The notes under the pieces were generated by a model. It was given only the letters and a program-made list of their open reading frames with translations, was not told where the DNA came from and did no database searches. A DNA stretch of 64,000 nt from Aquibacillus koreensis (GTDB taxonomy: Bacteria; Bacillota; Bacilli; Bacillales; Amphibacillaceae). The stretch lies in NCBI RefSeq assembly GCF_025154055.1, contig NZ_JAOALK010000063.1, positions 124,001 through 188,000 on the forward strand, in the 5' to 3' direction. Positions 1 through 8,384 of this stretch are shown here, piece after piece. Numbering within the stretch: the first letter of the stretch is position 1; each line of letters opens with the position of its first letter. A program made the position numbers and the translations under genes.

Positions 1-715
1 TTGTCGTTGCATAAATGATTCCAGATTCCTGTTTTCGATCTTTAATATAGCGTGTAACAAAAGTGTTTTTATCTTTTCCTTTTACAACGTGAAAAGCTAA
101 GTTTGATCTTGCAAAACCAGTATTAACAACATGATCAGACTCAACATGAAGCAACTGCTGAATGTCACGAATAACATCCTCGGTTGCAGTAGCCGTTAAC
201 GCCATAATGACGGGTAATTCTTCCAGTCTGGATAAGGCTGGGACAACCGATCGATAACTAGGCCTGAAATCATGGCCCCATTGAGAAATACAGTGCGCTT
301 CATCAAAAGCAATTAATGATAGTTTTACACTTGCTAATGTTTCTAAAAAAGAAGCAGTTTCAAATCGCTCTGGGGCAACGTAAACAAATTTATAGCGTCC
401 CTCACGTAATGCTTGCATCCGTTCACGTTGTTCATTTGCACGCAGGGAACTATTGATATAAGTAGCCGAAATACCGAGGGAGGTTAATGCATCCACTTGA
501 TCCTTCATTAAAGAGATTAGCGGTGAGATAATCACAGCAGTTCCATCTAATGTTAAACCGGGAATCTGGTAGCAAAGTGATTTCCCTCCACCAGTTGGCA
601 TAATCGCAACCGTGTCTTGTTGATGTAAAACGTGCTGAATGACCTCCTGTTGACCCGGTCGAAAAGTATCAAATCCATAGTATTCTTTTAATAATTGCTG
701 TGCCTGTTCTATCAT
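1..715 (-). CDS. recQ: ATP-dependent DNA helicase RecQ (N-terminal part, runs off the window)
   Basis: Superfamily 2 3'-5' DNA helicase of recombinational repair. About 238 N-terminal residues lie here; the rest continues beyond base 1. The translation starts MIEQAQQLLKEYYGFDTF and contains the RecQ motif 0 (FRPGQ), Walker A (MPTGGGKS), the DEAH box (DEAHCISQWGHDFRPSY, including the RecQ aromatic-rich loop) and motif III (ALTATAT). The ATG at 715 is preceded by AAAGGA. The start overlaps the stop of a small upstream ORF in an ATGA arrangement, which suggests translational coupling. In B. subtilis recQ follows ypbB; no ypbB is recognisable here. The family assignment is secure. Confidence 0.96.
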   Translation of the reverse strand, partial: MIEQAQQLLKEYYGFDTFRPGQQEVIQHVLHQQDTVAIMPTGGGKSLCYQIPGLTLDGTAVIISPLISLMKDQVDALTSLGISATYINSSLRANEQRERMQALREGRYKFVYVAPERFETASFLETLASVKLSLIAFDEAHCISQWGHDFRPSYRSVVPALSRLEELPVIMALTATATEDVIRDIQQLLHVESDHVVNTGFARSNLAFHVVKGKDKNTFVTRYIKDRKQESGIIYATT

Positions 716-948
716 ATACTCATTCCTTTACCTGTTAATAAGGACAAGAAAAATTCAATTAAACTATCTCTTATCCTATCATTTTTTTTATTGCATTTGT
801 AAAGAAGTAATTGGTAGGTTATCGATTGAAAAAACATGCGATAGCTTTTTTGCAATTCAAGAAGCGTATTTGATGGGAAATCTGTCTTAATAGCCACTTG
901 CTGAGTTTTCACCTGAATACTAGAAGGATCCAGAAATTGAACGGACAT
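712..948 (-). CDS. Uncertain 78-aa ORF overlapping the recQ start
   Basis: A 78-codon frame that ends in an ATGA overlap with recQ, so it could be a coupled upstream cistron. I recognise no family. The middle is helical (LLELQKSYRMFFQSITYQLL) and the C-terminal part is mixed basic and hydrophobic. The only ATG lies inside one copy of the GGACATTTTTTCCG repeat, where the repeat itself supplies a GCGGAAAAAATG context. That makes the start doubtful. It could be a recQ leader peptide, a remnant of a ypbB-like gene, or non-coding. Confidence 0.3.
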   Translation of the reverse strand: MSVQFLDPSSIQVKTQQVAIKTDFPSNTLLELQKSYRMFFQSITYQLLLYKCNKKNDRIRDSLIEFFLSLLTGKGMSI

Positions 949-1120
949 TTTTTCCGCTATTTTAGTAATTTCTTAGTCATTTAGCATTTTGGCGGACATT
1001 TTTTCCGTTATTCCATAGAAAACGTAAGAAAGTTGCTTCAGTATGAAGAAATAGCGGAAAAAATGTCCTTTAGAAATATTAAAATGATAGTTTTAGTGAA
1101 AATAACGGAAAAAATGTCCG
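943..1120. repeat. Four copies of a GGACATTTTTTCCG repeat, two in each orientation, 51 bp apart
   Basis: GGACATTTTTTCCG starts at 943 and 994. Its reverse complement CGGAAAAAATGTCC ends near 1068 and 1119. Spacing is 51 bp within each pair, and the two pairs face each other, so the inner copies with flanking AATA could form a 19-bp stem. A related sequence (GGCGGACAT followed by CGTTATT) occurs on the other strand near 60.6 kb. The rest of the gap up to 1296 shows nothing recognisable. Confidence 0.85.
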
Positions 1121-1296
1121 CTCATAATCATTGTTGCTAGTTTCTGATTATTAATTCACGCTACAGTCTATAGAAACTCTTCCACATAACAATAATCTCT
1201 AAGAAAACAGCCTCAACAAAATGACAAGTCACGTAAATAGTTGGATTATTTTTTAATAACGATATGAATAGGAATAAGAAGAAAGGGGGTGCTCAT

Positions 1297-1383
1297 GTGT
1301 TTTGGGTATTTGGAACGATAGTCGGTGCCCTGCTATGTTTTGGATATATGGCAGATTTGAGGAAAAGAAAGGGGAGAACATAG
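1297..1383 (+). CDS. Small single-span membrane protein, 28 aa
   Basis: A short frame with a GTG start and an upstream AAAGGGGGTG Shine-Dalgarno. The product, MFWVFGTIVGALLCFGYM followed by ADLRKRKGRT, is one hydrophobic segment followed by a basic tail, the classic shape of a bacterial small membrane protein with the C terminus inside. It is immediately followed by a hairpin terminator shared with the converging brnQ. I recognise no named family. The strong RBS and clean topology argue for a real gene, but its size prevents certainty. Confidence 0.55.
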   Translation: MFWVFGTIVGALLCFGYMADLRKRKGRT

Positions 1384-1394
1384 ATGGAATGAAT

Positions 1395-1440
1395 CTGACC
1401 TAAAAGGAAGAGAGCCTTTCCCTTTAAGTCAGTTACTTTT
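1395..1440. terminator. Hairpin between converging 28-aa ORF and brnQ
   Basis: Arms beginning CTGACCTAAAAGG and ending CCCTTTAAGTCAG pair with two mismatches, followed on the + strand by TTACTTTT. It probably serves both converging genes. Confidence 0.5.
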
Positions 1441-1447
1441 CCCCAAG

Positions 1448-2725
1448 CTAGTAACGCAGTCCTGTCGTGTGTATCAATTTGCCTATCCCCCACCCAATGA
1501 GTGCAGGTGCAATCCAACTTAATCCAATCGATTGAAAAGGAAGAATTGTGTAAATTGAATCCAAAAAGTCGAACTTAATATTTGCTGCGGAGAAACCATC
1601 ATACACACTAACAATTGAAGTCATCCCAACAACAAACCGGTGAACGATCGATGGCTGATTAAGAAAAGCCAATAGAATAAGTACGATAGCTATTGGATAG
1701 ATCGCGACCAGTACAGGAATAGAGATGGAAATGATCTGACTTAATCCTAAATTAGCAATTAGAAAGCTGATTAAACTAACAAGTCCAATGACTGTTTTGT
1801 AGCTCAAAGAGGTTTTTCTTGTGAAAAACTGTCCGCAAGCAACAGTCAACCCAATAGATGTAGTTAAACAAGCTAAAAACACGATGATACCTAGTAGAAT
1901 TTTTCCGAAGTCCCCAAAGGTCATAGCAGCTGCGCTTATTAAGATTTGTCCACCGTTGTCAAACGAACCAGCCGTAGCCATCTTTGAACCAATCCAACCG
2001 ATAGAGCTGTACACTAGTGTAAGGCCTACACCAGCAACCAACCCGGCTTTTAGTGTAGATGCGACCATTACTTTTCGATCTCGAATGCCAGCTTCTTTTA
2101 AAGAAGTGATGACGATAAGTCCAAATGCAATTGCTCCAATTGCATCCATCGTTAAATAACCTTCTACAAACCCAACAAAGAACGCGTTTTGTTCGTATTT
2201 ATCCATTGGAGCTTGTACATCTGAGGACAACATGAATAGTGCTCCAATGCTAAGCGCTGCAATCGCGATAACAAGAGCAGGGGTAAGCCATTGTCCAATT
2301 CGGTCTACTAATTTTGATGGATTAAGGCTTAAAAAGTACACAATTAGGAAGAAGATGATCGTAAAACCTAGGAGCAACATACGATGGTCTACCAGAGAAA
2401 TTGGAGTGATACCCATTTCATAAGCTACATTTGCAGCACGGGGAATACCGAAAAAGGGACCAATAGCTAAATAGATTACAGATGAAAATAGGTAACCAAA
2501 AGAAGGATGGACACGACTTCCAAGATCAGTAGCTTCATTACTTAATGTACCAATGGCGGTTATTGCTAAAATTGGTAAACCTACACCAGTCACAATGAAT
2601 CCTAACATAGCTGACCAAAAAGATGTTCCTGCTTCGATTCCAAGTGTAGGTGGGTAAATCAGGTTTCCGGCACCAAAAAATAAGGCAAAGAGCATAAAAC
2701 CCGTGAAAAAAATATGTTTATTCAA
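1448..2725 (-). CDS. brnQ: Branched-chain amino acid:cation symporter, BrnQ/LivCS family
   Basis: Membrane carrier importing Leu, Ile and Val with Na+ or H+. The protein is 425 aa with about 12 hydrophobic spans. The N-terminal signature GFMLFALFFGAGNLIYPP is diagnostic of the family. The TTG at 2725 is chosen because GGAGG lies 8 nt upstream; the in-frame ATG at 2740 sits on that Shine-Dalgarno. A sigma-A promoter (TTGACA, 17 bp, TAGCAT) lies at 2781-2809. The gene is monocistronic and converges with the 28-aa ORF. I see no T-box leader, as the 5' untranslated region is too short for one. Confidence 0.93.
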   Translation of the reverse strand: MNKHIFFTGFMLFALFFGAGNLIYPPTLGIEAGTSFWSAMLGFIVTGVGLPILAITAIGTLSNEATDLGSRVHPSFGYLFSSVIYLAIGPFFGIPRAANVAYEMGITPISLVDHRMLLLGFTIIFFLIVYFLSLNPSKLVDRIGQWLTPALVIAIAALSIGALFMLSSDVQAPMDKYEQNAFFVGFVEGYLTMDAIGAIAFGLIVITSLKEAGIRDRKVMVASTLKAGLVAGVGLTLVYSSIGWIGSKMATAGSFDNGGQILISAAAMTFGDFGKILLGIIVFLACLTTSIGLTVACGQFFTRKTSLSYKTVIGLVSLISFLIANLGLSQIISISIPVLVAIYPIAIVLILLAFLNQPSIVHRFVVGMTSIVSVYDGFSAANIKFDFLDSIYTILPFQSIGLSWIAPALIGWGIGKLIHTTGLRY

Positions 2726-2780
2726 TGATGTTTCCTCCATAGATGTGTGATAGTTATTTTTTGATCTATATAGCAAGATA

Positions 2781-2809
2781 ATGCTATCAATGAGGGATTT
2801 AGATGTCAA
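2781..2809 (-). promoter_or_regulatory. Sigma-A promoter of brnQ
   Basis: On the minus strand TTGACA (2809-2804) and TAGCAT (2786-2781) are separated by 17 bp, about 55 bp before the brnQ start. Confidence 0.65.
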
Positions 2810-2880
2810 TTAAATTTAAAAGAATTCATACAATTGTTAATTTTTACATCAATTTAATTGAGGTGTAGTGAAAAATTAAA

Positions 2881-2914
2881 GAAGGACCATCCACAATGAT
2901 ACGAATGGTCCTTC
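2881..2914 (-). terminator. Rho-independent terminator of the 60-aa coiled-coil gene
   Basis: Perfect 10-bp arms GAAGGACCAT / ATGGTCCTTC, followed on the minus strand by CTTTAATTTTTC. Confidence 0.8.
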
Positions 2915-2919
2915 GAATA

Positions 2920-3102
2920 TTAATCATCTAGTTGACTTAACTGTTTATTTACTTCAGATAGCTCTTCTTCTATTCTTTTTAATACCTTTTCACCATTGGC
3001 TGGATTTCCCCCAACAGATCCTAATTTCTCTAGATCGGCCTGAATTCTTACGTAATCAGACTTCAATTCACTTTTTTTGTGCTCTAACTCACTTCTATTC
3101 AA
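2920..3102 (-). CDS. Small coiled-coil protein resembling the SE1832 family
   Basis: About 60 residues, highly charged and helical: LKSDYVRIQADLEKLGSVGG, then RIEEELSEVNKQLSQL, two heptad-like segments joined by a Gly-Asn-Pro turn. This resembles the Bacillota SE1832 family of small proteins as I recall it; function is unknown. An ATG at 3111 lies only 1 nt from GGAG, so the TTG at 3102, about 10 nt downstream of it, is preferred (MNRSELEHKK). It is followed by a strong terminator. The family name rests on memory of the pattern. Confidence 0.75.
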   Translation of the reverse strand: MNRSELEHKKSELKSDYVRIQADLEKLGSVGGNPANGEKVLKRIEEELSEVNKQLSQLDD

Positions 3103-3504
3103 ATCGATCATACTCCTTTTTATTGGTATGTAATGAGTATAATCATTTCTGGAATAATAATGCGAAACATAAGCACTTTATGGGCAAGTAAAACCTGAAT
3201 GAAGGTGGGGGAAATAAAATAGTGTCGAATAAAAACAGTGTATCCTTCAAATGAAAATAAGCTATTTCCAGATCGAAAAGTAAAGGAAATGAATGGTTGA
3301 ATATGCGAATTTGGAGTATCTATCCATAAAAAGGAGGATTTGAGCCTATATATAAATCTAGGCAACACATTTTGAAACAAGACAAAAATTTGTACAATAA
3401 TTCCCAATTATCAGGGCATAGCCTGTTTGAGAAAACACGAACATTTCGATAACATTGAATTATCCGTAAAGTTTTTTCATCCTTACAAAGGAGGAAGCAA
3501 ACCA
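3103..3504. other. Intergenic region upstream of the TRAP operon
   Basis: About 400 bp between the divergent coiled-coil gene and dctQ. A possible -10 (TACAAT near 3393) lies about 110 bp before dctQ, with a poor -35. There are AAGGAGG-like stretches, but they lead only to frames shorter than 25 codons. I see no riboswitch or clear operator. Confidence 0.4.
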
Positions 3505-4071
3505 TTGAAAATCTTTTCAATAATCGACAAAGTCATCATGAAACTAGAAGAATTCATCTTAAGTTTTGCGGTGATTGTAATATCTGTAATGACAGTTAGT
3601 AATGTTATTGCGCGTGAAGTCTTCAATTCTAGTTTTTTCTCATTTAATTTAGAAGTAAGTAAGTTTGCAATTGTTATAGCGACATTTATGGGAATCGGAT
3701 ATGCGGCACGAAAGGGAAGGCATATTAGTATGTCTGCTTTTTACGACTTTGCATCTTTTAAAGTAAGAAAAATTATGATGATCTGCATTAACTTGATTAC
3801 AGCCATAATCTTGTTAGTCCTAGCTTACTTTTCATTAGATTATGTTATATCGGAATATCAAACTGGTGCGGTAACACCATCATTGCAAATCCCACAGTAT
3901 TTAATGGTTATATTTATCCCTATTGGTTTCTTAATGGGCGGTATTCAATTCTTAAGGAATATGTGGATAAATATTCGTGATAAAGACAATGTGTATATCG
4001 GAATAGATGCAGTAGACTATAACGATAAGAAAAATGAAGAGATAGCACAACAGGATTTAAATAATGTGTAA
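3505..4071 (+). CDS. dctQ: TRAP transporter small permease subunit (DctQ family)
   Basis: Four-span small membrane subunit of a tripartite ATP-independent periplasmic (TRAP) transporter; it pairs with DctM. The protein is 188 aa when started at the TTG at 3505, which has AAAGGAGG about 10 nt upstream; a longer frame from 3427 would run through that Shine-Dalgarno. The family signature region FMGIGYAARKGRHISMSAFYD is visible, and hydrophobic spans lie near residues 15-35, 50-68, 90-110 and 130-150. It is first in the operon dctQ-dctM-dctP. The substrate is probably a C4-dicarboxylate or other organic acid, which cannot be fixed from sequence. Confidence 0.92.
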   Translation: MKIFSIIDKVIMKLEEFILSFAVIVISVMTVSNVIAREVFNSSFFSFNLEVSKFAIVIATFMGIGYAARKGRHISMSAFYDFASFKVRKIMMICINLITAIILLVLAYFSLDYVISEYQTGAVTPSLQIPQYLMVIFIPIGFLMGGIQFLRNMWINIRDKDNVYIGIDAVDYNDKKNEEIAQQDLNNV

Positions 4072-4107
4072 CAAAAATTCCATATCCTACATAGAAAGGA
4101 AACTATT

Positions 4108-5379
4108 ATGCTATTTACATTAATGGCCATTATGGTTGTTCTGTTATTACTGAACTTCCCAATGATGATTCCGCTAATCGCAGCTCCAGTAATCATTCTA
4201 TTGATTTTCTTTCCTAGTTTAGGCCCAGACATACTCATGGACCAGCTATTAACTGGAATCGAATCACCAGTACTTTTATGTGTGCCAATGTTTATCTTTG
4301 CAGCTGATATTATGACCTCAGGTAGGACATCTAATCGCTTGTTGGATTTTATTGGTGCATTCGTAGGGCATATCCGTGGCGGGTACGCGGTAACAACTGC
4401 TGCTGCTTGTACACTGTTTGGTGCAATATCAGGTTCAACACAAGCAACGGTAGTAGCAATTGGTAGACCGATGCGTGAACGACTTTTAAAAGTCGGTTAT
4501 AAAGACTCTAGTGCAATTGCTTTAATTATAAATTCTAGTGATGTAGCGTTATTAGTGCCACCAAGTATCGGTATGATCATCTACGCACTCGCGGCAGGAT
4601 CTGGTGTATCTGTTGGTGATCTGTTTATCGCAGGTATTATACCTGGTCTTATCGTATTCTTGAGTTTTGCAATTTATAGCTATATCTATGCGCGGGTGAA
4701 AAACATCCCACTAGCAGACAGAGTAAATTGGGGAGACAGAGTTAGATTTCTTGGAAAAGCTATTCTACCTTTAGGCTTTCCAGTCCTCATCATTGGTGGT
4801 ATTTATACAGGTGCATTTACACCAGTAGAAGCAGCTGGTATCTCTGTTCTATATGCCTTCATACTAGAATTTGTTATTTATAGATCGATTCATATAAAAC
4901 AGTTACCTAAAATTGCATTATCTACTGGACTAGTAACCTCCGCAGTATTTGTGTTAGTGGCTGGCGGGCAAGCATTCACATGGGTGCTTGGTTATGCTAG
5001 AATTCCACAACAAATTACAGAAGCGGTTTTAGGAAATGATCCAAGTGCAACCTATGTGTTAATTATGGTAAGTATTTTCTTCTTTGTCGGATGTATGTTT
5101 GTCGATCCGATTGTCGTTATCTTAATTTTAACACCAATATTTGCACCGGCAGCAGCGAATGCTGGAGTCGATTTAATTCACTTAGGGATCATTGTTACAT
5201 TCCAAGCAGCACTAGGTTCTGCGACACCACCATTTGGGGTAGACATATTTACCGCCAGTGCGGTGTTCAACAAATCCTATTTAGATGTTATTAGGGGAAC
5301 TCCACCATTTATTATCATGTTGCTGATTATTGGTGCATTGTTAATCGCGTTCCCAAGTTTATCATTAATGCTTTTATAA
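4108..5379 (+). CDS. dctM: TRAP transporter large permease subunit (DctM family)
   Basis: Large, about 12-span membrane subunit that carries out Na+-coupled import of the substrate delivered by DctP. At 423 aa it is of normal family length. Typical segments are GAISGSTQATVVAIG, the LLVPPSIGMIIYALAAG region and LGSATPPFGVDIF near the C terminus. AGAAAGGAAA precedes the ATG. It lies 36 bp after dctQ and 90 bp before dctP, so the three are one transcription unit. Confidence 0.95.
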   Translation: MLFTLMAIMVVLLLLNFPMMIPLIAAPVIILLIFFPSLGPDILMDQLLTGIESPVLLCVPMFIFAADIMTSGRTSNRLLDFIGAFVGHIRGGYAVTTAAACTLFGAISGSTQATVVAIGRPMRERLLKVGYKDSSAIALIINSSDVALLVPPSIGMIIYALAAGSGVSVGDLFIAGIIPGLIVFLSFAIYSYIYARVKNIPLADRVNWGDRVRFLGKAILPLGFPVLIIGGIYTGAFTPVEAAGISVLYAFILEFVIYRSIHIKQLPKIALSTGLVTSAVFVLVAGGQAFTWVLGYARIPQQITEAVLGNDPSATYVLIMVSIFFFVGCMFVDPIVVILILTPIFAPAAANAGVDLIHLGIIVTFQAALGSATPPFGVDIFTASAVFNKSYLDVIRGTPPFIIMLLIIGALLIAFPSLSLMLL

Positions 5380-5468
5380 CACATGCTTTTAAGGATTATA
5401 CAAACCTACATATAGGTTTGTAAGGTTCTTATTATAAATTTTTTAAAAATACTTAGGGGGTAATTATC

Positions 5469-6500
5469 ATTTTAAACAAGAAATATTTATTTTCTCTAAT
5501 TTCATTAATCGCATTAAGCTTATTACTAGCTGCATGTGGTGAAGAAGAAGGTACAACATGGAAGTTTATTACGGAAGAAGTAGACGGCCAGGTGCAATAT
5601 GAATATGCAGAAGAGTTCGCAAATCGTATCTCAGATAAAACAGACGGTGAAGTTACGGTTGAGCCTTATGAATATGGTGGACTAGGTAGTGAGGTTGACC
5701 AAGTGCAATCGCTACAAGATGGTGCTGTTGAATTAGCTGTTATGTCACCAGGTTTCACAGGTAACATGGTTAAAGAAGGTCAAATTTTTGCACTACACTT
5801 CTTATTCCCAGACAGTGTAGAAACAACACAAGAAATTCTTAATACGAGTGAAGCATTAAATACAGATTTAAGAGAGCGTTATGAAGAACATGATATTACA
5901 CCACTTTCTTTCTGGACAGAGGGTGCAATGCAGTGGACGAGTAACGCAGGTATCCAAGAGCCGGCTGACTTTGAAGGTTTAAAAATGCGTGTCCAAGAAT
6001 CGCCGCTTATGATGGCTTCTTATGAAGCATATGGTGCTGCTCCACAGGCGCTAAGCTGGAGTGAACTATATACAGGTTTAGATCGTGGTACAGTTGAAGG
6101 TCAAGAAAACCCAATTTTCTTCATCTATGACGCTGCGTTCCATGAAGTACAAGACACAATGACTATATCTAACCACAATAACTATGTGGCAATGACTACA
6201 GTAAACACAGAATGGTACAATGATCTTTCTGACGAGTATAAAGAGATTGTTGACGAAACTGTAGCAGAAATGCAAGATTGGGTCTTCGAAGAGCAAAATA
6301 CGCAAAACGAAGATTTCCTTACACAAATGCAAGAAGACACGGAACACCCTACTGAAATCATTGAGTTAACAGAAGAGCAACGTGCAGCATTCAGAGAAGC
6401 AGCACTTCCTGTACGTGACTTCTATGTTAATGAAGTTTCTGAAGTAGACGGTGCGATTTATAACAAGCTTCTTGAAGAAATTCAAGCAGCTACAGAATAA
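5469..6500 (+). CDS. dctP: TRAP transporter substrate-binding lipoprotein (DctP family), apparent ATT start
   Basis: Extracytoplasmic solute receptor of the TRAP system. The frame encodes a lipoprotein signal: LNKKYLFSLISLIALSLLLA followed by the lipobox Cys at residue 23. After it come the DctP fold and conserved segments such as MRVQESPLM and the WSELYTGLDRGTVEGQENP block. No ATG, GTG or TTG exists between the in-frame TAG at 5454 and the signal peptide. The ATT at 5469 sits 8 nt after AGGGGG, so it is the likely start, giving 343 aa. An internal GTG at 5592 would delete the lipobox. A strong terminator follows. Confidence 0.9.
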   Translation: MLNKKYLFSLISLIALSLLLAACGEEEGTTWKFITEEVDGQVQYEYAEEFANRISDKTDGEVTVEPYEYGGLGSEVDQVQSLQDGAVELAVMSPGFTGNMVKEGQIFALHFLFPDSVETTQEILNTSEALNTDLRERYEEHDITPLSFWTEGAMQWTSNAGIQEPADFEGLKMRVQESPLMMASYEAYGAAPQALSWSELYTGLDRGTVEGQENPIFFIYDAAFHEVQDTMTISNHNNYVAMTTVNTEWYNDLSDEYKEIVDETVAEMQDWVFEEQNTQNEDFLTQMQEDTEHPTEIIELTEEQRAAFREAALPVRDFYVNEVSEVDGAIYNKLLEEIQAATE

Positions 6501-6512
6501 TAGATTAATTTG

Positions 6513-6546
6513 AAAGCCCGAACCTATGTGTTCGGGCTTTTTTGTG
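6513..6546 (+). terminator. Terminator of the TRAP operon
   Basis: Arms AAAGCCCGAAC / GTTCGGGCTTT pair perfectly over 11 bp and are followed by a T-run. Confidence 0.9.
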
Positions 6547-6564
6547 TTTGTGCTAGGTCATGCG

Positions 6565-6700
6565 TGAATGAGCTTAACTACGGACAAAAAGTTGCCCCCA
6601 GAGGTGGTAAGAGTCCAAGGTGAGCTCAACTATGGACAAGAAAAAGGTCGAGATGTGGTAATAGTCCGAGGCTTTCCAACTACGGACAAGGTAAGAAAAG
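6565..6700. repeat. Degenerate tandem repeat containing TACGGACAA, period 50-52 bp
   Basis: The core AACTAYGGACAA recurs with GGAC at 6582, 6634 and 6684 (steps 52 and 50). Each unit ends with an inverted GTCC, for example GGTAATAGTCC. It lies downstream of the TRAP terminator. The rest of the gap to 6865 is A-rich, followed by the next gene's terminator. A similar core (CGGACAAGAAG) occurs at 35.8 kb. Confidence 0.8.
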
Positions 6701-6808
6701 CCCTAGCCAAAAGTAAAATATGCACCTAAACAACAGACAAATGCGCCCTCCACACAAAGCGGAAACTATCCCATAACAACAAAATAGAAAATCTCCACCA
6801 AAAACCAT

Positions 6809-6848
6809 AAAAAAAGCCGAATCAGCTTCCCAAGAAGCCAATCCGACT
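6809..6848 (-). terminator. Terminator of the AI-2E family gene
   Basis: Read on the minus strand, AGTCGGATTGGCTTC pairs with GAAGCTGATTCGGCT (two mismatches), followed by seven T. Confidence 0.85.
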
Positions 6849-6864
6849 AATTAACAATCTTGAT

Positions 6865-7953
6865 CTAAATGATGTCCTTTTCTCCATCGGGTTGCTTTTT
6901 ACGCCATTCAAGATAAAAGTGAGAGACGATGGCTTTAGCAATTGCGTAGATCGGTATAATGAATAGTAACCCAATAAACCCAGCAATACTACCTGCAGCT
7001 AAAATCAAAGTAATGACGGTTAGTGGGTGGATCTGTAAGACCCGCCCCATTACGTTTGGCGAAATCAAATTACTCTCGATTTGTTGCGCAACGACCATTA
7101 CTACAATCGCCCACACTGCAAGCATTGGGCTTTGGAAGAACCCGACGATAATTGCAGGAATAGCAGAAAGAAATGGTCCTAAGAAAGGAATGAAATTCAA
7201 AATGAAACCTGCTAAGGCTAGTGTTAGTGAAAATGGTAGTCCAATAATTAAATAACCAATGTATAACATAACGCCAACGCATAAACTAACAATAAATTGT
7301 CCTTGAATAAAAGACTCTAATGTATGATTGATGCTATCCATTAGACGACGGAAACTGTCAGCTTTTGGTTTGCTAAGAAATTTTGAAATAAAAGGTACTA
7401 ACTTATCTGCATCTTTGAGCATAAAGAACAAAAAGAATGGGATAAGCAAAAATGAGAAAACAAATCCAAAGATTTGACCAAAGAAAGCAATCAGAAAACT
7501 AACCGCCTGTTCTATATATGTATCTAGATTACCAATAAATCCTTGAATGGTGTCATTAACCTGTGTCGGGATAATTGTATTGTCTTGTTGCCAATCATCA
7601 ATCCATCCTTGAACAACTTTACTCCACTTTGGAACATTATCTATTAAACGACTAAATTGACTTTGAACAATTGGAGCAATAAAGTTGATGAATAAATATG
7701 CTACTAAAATGAGAAGTAAAAATACAATAAAGATACCAATGATTCTATGGATTTTATATCTTTCTAATAGTTTAACGATCGGATTCGTAACGTAAAATAT
7801 AAAGCCTGCACCAATAAAAGGTACTGCAACTGCACCTACATATGCCCATATTGGATCGAAAATAAATCCTGTTAGAGAAATGAGGTAAAGTAAAGCAAAA
7901 ATTAATATAGCAATCACTAGACCGCGAAATAGTTTACTATTCGACAACTTCAA
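6865..7953 (-). CDS. AI-2E family transporter (YueF/PerM-type permease)
   Basis: Polytopic membrane protein of about 362 aa in the AI-2E transporter/PerM superfamily (Pfam 'AI-2E transporter'). Paired N-terminal hydrophobic spans are followed by a soluble stretch (about 105-160) and a C-terminal bundle with the characteristic GFILNFIPFLGPFLSAIPA and QQIESNLISPNVMGR segments. Family members include sporulation and Na+/H+ antiporter-like proteins, so true AI-2 export is not implied. The TTG at 7953 (6 nt after AAGG) gives MKLSNSKLF; an upstream TTG at 7959 abuts the Shine-Dalgarno. Confidence 0.9.
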   Translation of the reverse strand: MKLSNSKLFRGLVIAILIFALLYLISLTGFIFDPIWAYVGAVAVPFIGAGFIFYVTNPIVKLLERYKIHRIIGIFIVFLLLILVAYLFINFIAPIVQSQFSRLIDNVPKWSKVVQGWIDDWQQDNTIIPTQVNDTIQGFIGNLDTYIEQAVSFLIAFFGQIFGFVFSFLLIPFFLFFMLKDADKLVPFISKFLSKPKADSFRRLMDSINHTLESFIQGQFIVSLCVGVMLYIGYLIIGLPFSLTLALAGFILNFIPFLGPFLSAIPAIIVGFFQSPMLAVWAIVVMVVAQQIESNLISPNVMGRVLQIHPLTVITLILAAGSIAGFIGLLFIIPIYAIAKAIVSHFYLEWRKKQPDGEKDII

Positions 7954-8085
7954 ACACAACCTTCACTCTATTTTATTCTATTATACAACTAGAATTAATA
8001 GGAAGCATACCCTAATTTTTCTATTAGTAGCATGTCCTTTCATAGATTGATATAAACATGGAAATATACTTTAAACATTATTTTG

Positions 8086-8113
8086 TTGACATATTTCCAA
8101 TAAGTGCTATGAT
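8086..8113 (+). promoter_or_regulatory. Sigma-A promoter of the riboswitch-terC transcript
   Basis: TTGACA (8086-8091), 16-bp spacer, TATGAT (8108-8113), just upstream of the riboswitch. Confidence 0.75.
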
Positions 8114-8124
8114 GATACATACAT

Positions 8125-8240
8125 AAAGGGGAGTAGCTATACAATGAAAGTCGTCATTTCGAGAGTAATCTCCGGCTTCATTGGCAACTCTACGTTGTTT
8201 GCGAGACCTTTACCGTAAAGCGGTAAAGGTCTCTTTTTTT
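8125..8240 (+). promoter_or_regulatory. yybP-ykoY manganese riboswitch with intrinsic terminator
   Basis: The conserved entry AAAGGGGAGTAGC begins near 8125, and the partner block CTCTACG lies at 8188-8194. The intervening helices have the layout known for yybP-ykoY RNAs, which sense Mn2+. A terminator follows directly: arms GAGACCTTTACCG / CGGTAAAGGTCTC (8203-8233) and a T-run to 8240. This architecture suits ligand-controlled attenuation: Mn2+ binding would favour readthrough into the TerC-family gene 145 bp downstream. The RNA class is recognised from its motifs. Confidence 0.93.
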
Positions 8241-8384
8241 GTTGCTTTTTACCTGCTAAAAACAATTGTTGCGAAACTCTCTATATGTTCTATTTTTGAT
8301 CTGAAAAAGTTACATAATTAAACCCTAATAAAGTCAATGATACAAAAGGGTATTCGTTTTCTAATCGACGAAGGAGTGATTGTG

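Noticed and set aside
2726-2915. T-box or amino-acid riboswitch upstream of brnQ
   Set aside because: The predicted 5' leader is only about 50 nt and has no specifier or antiterminator structure.
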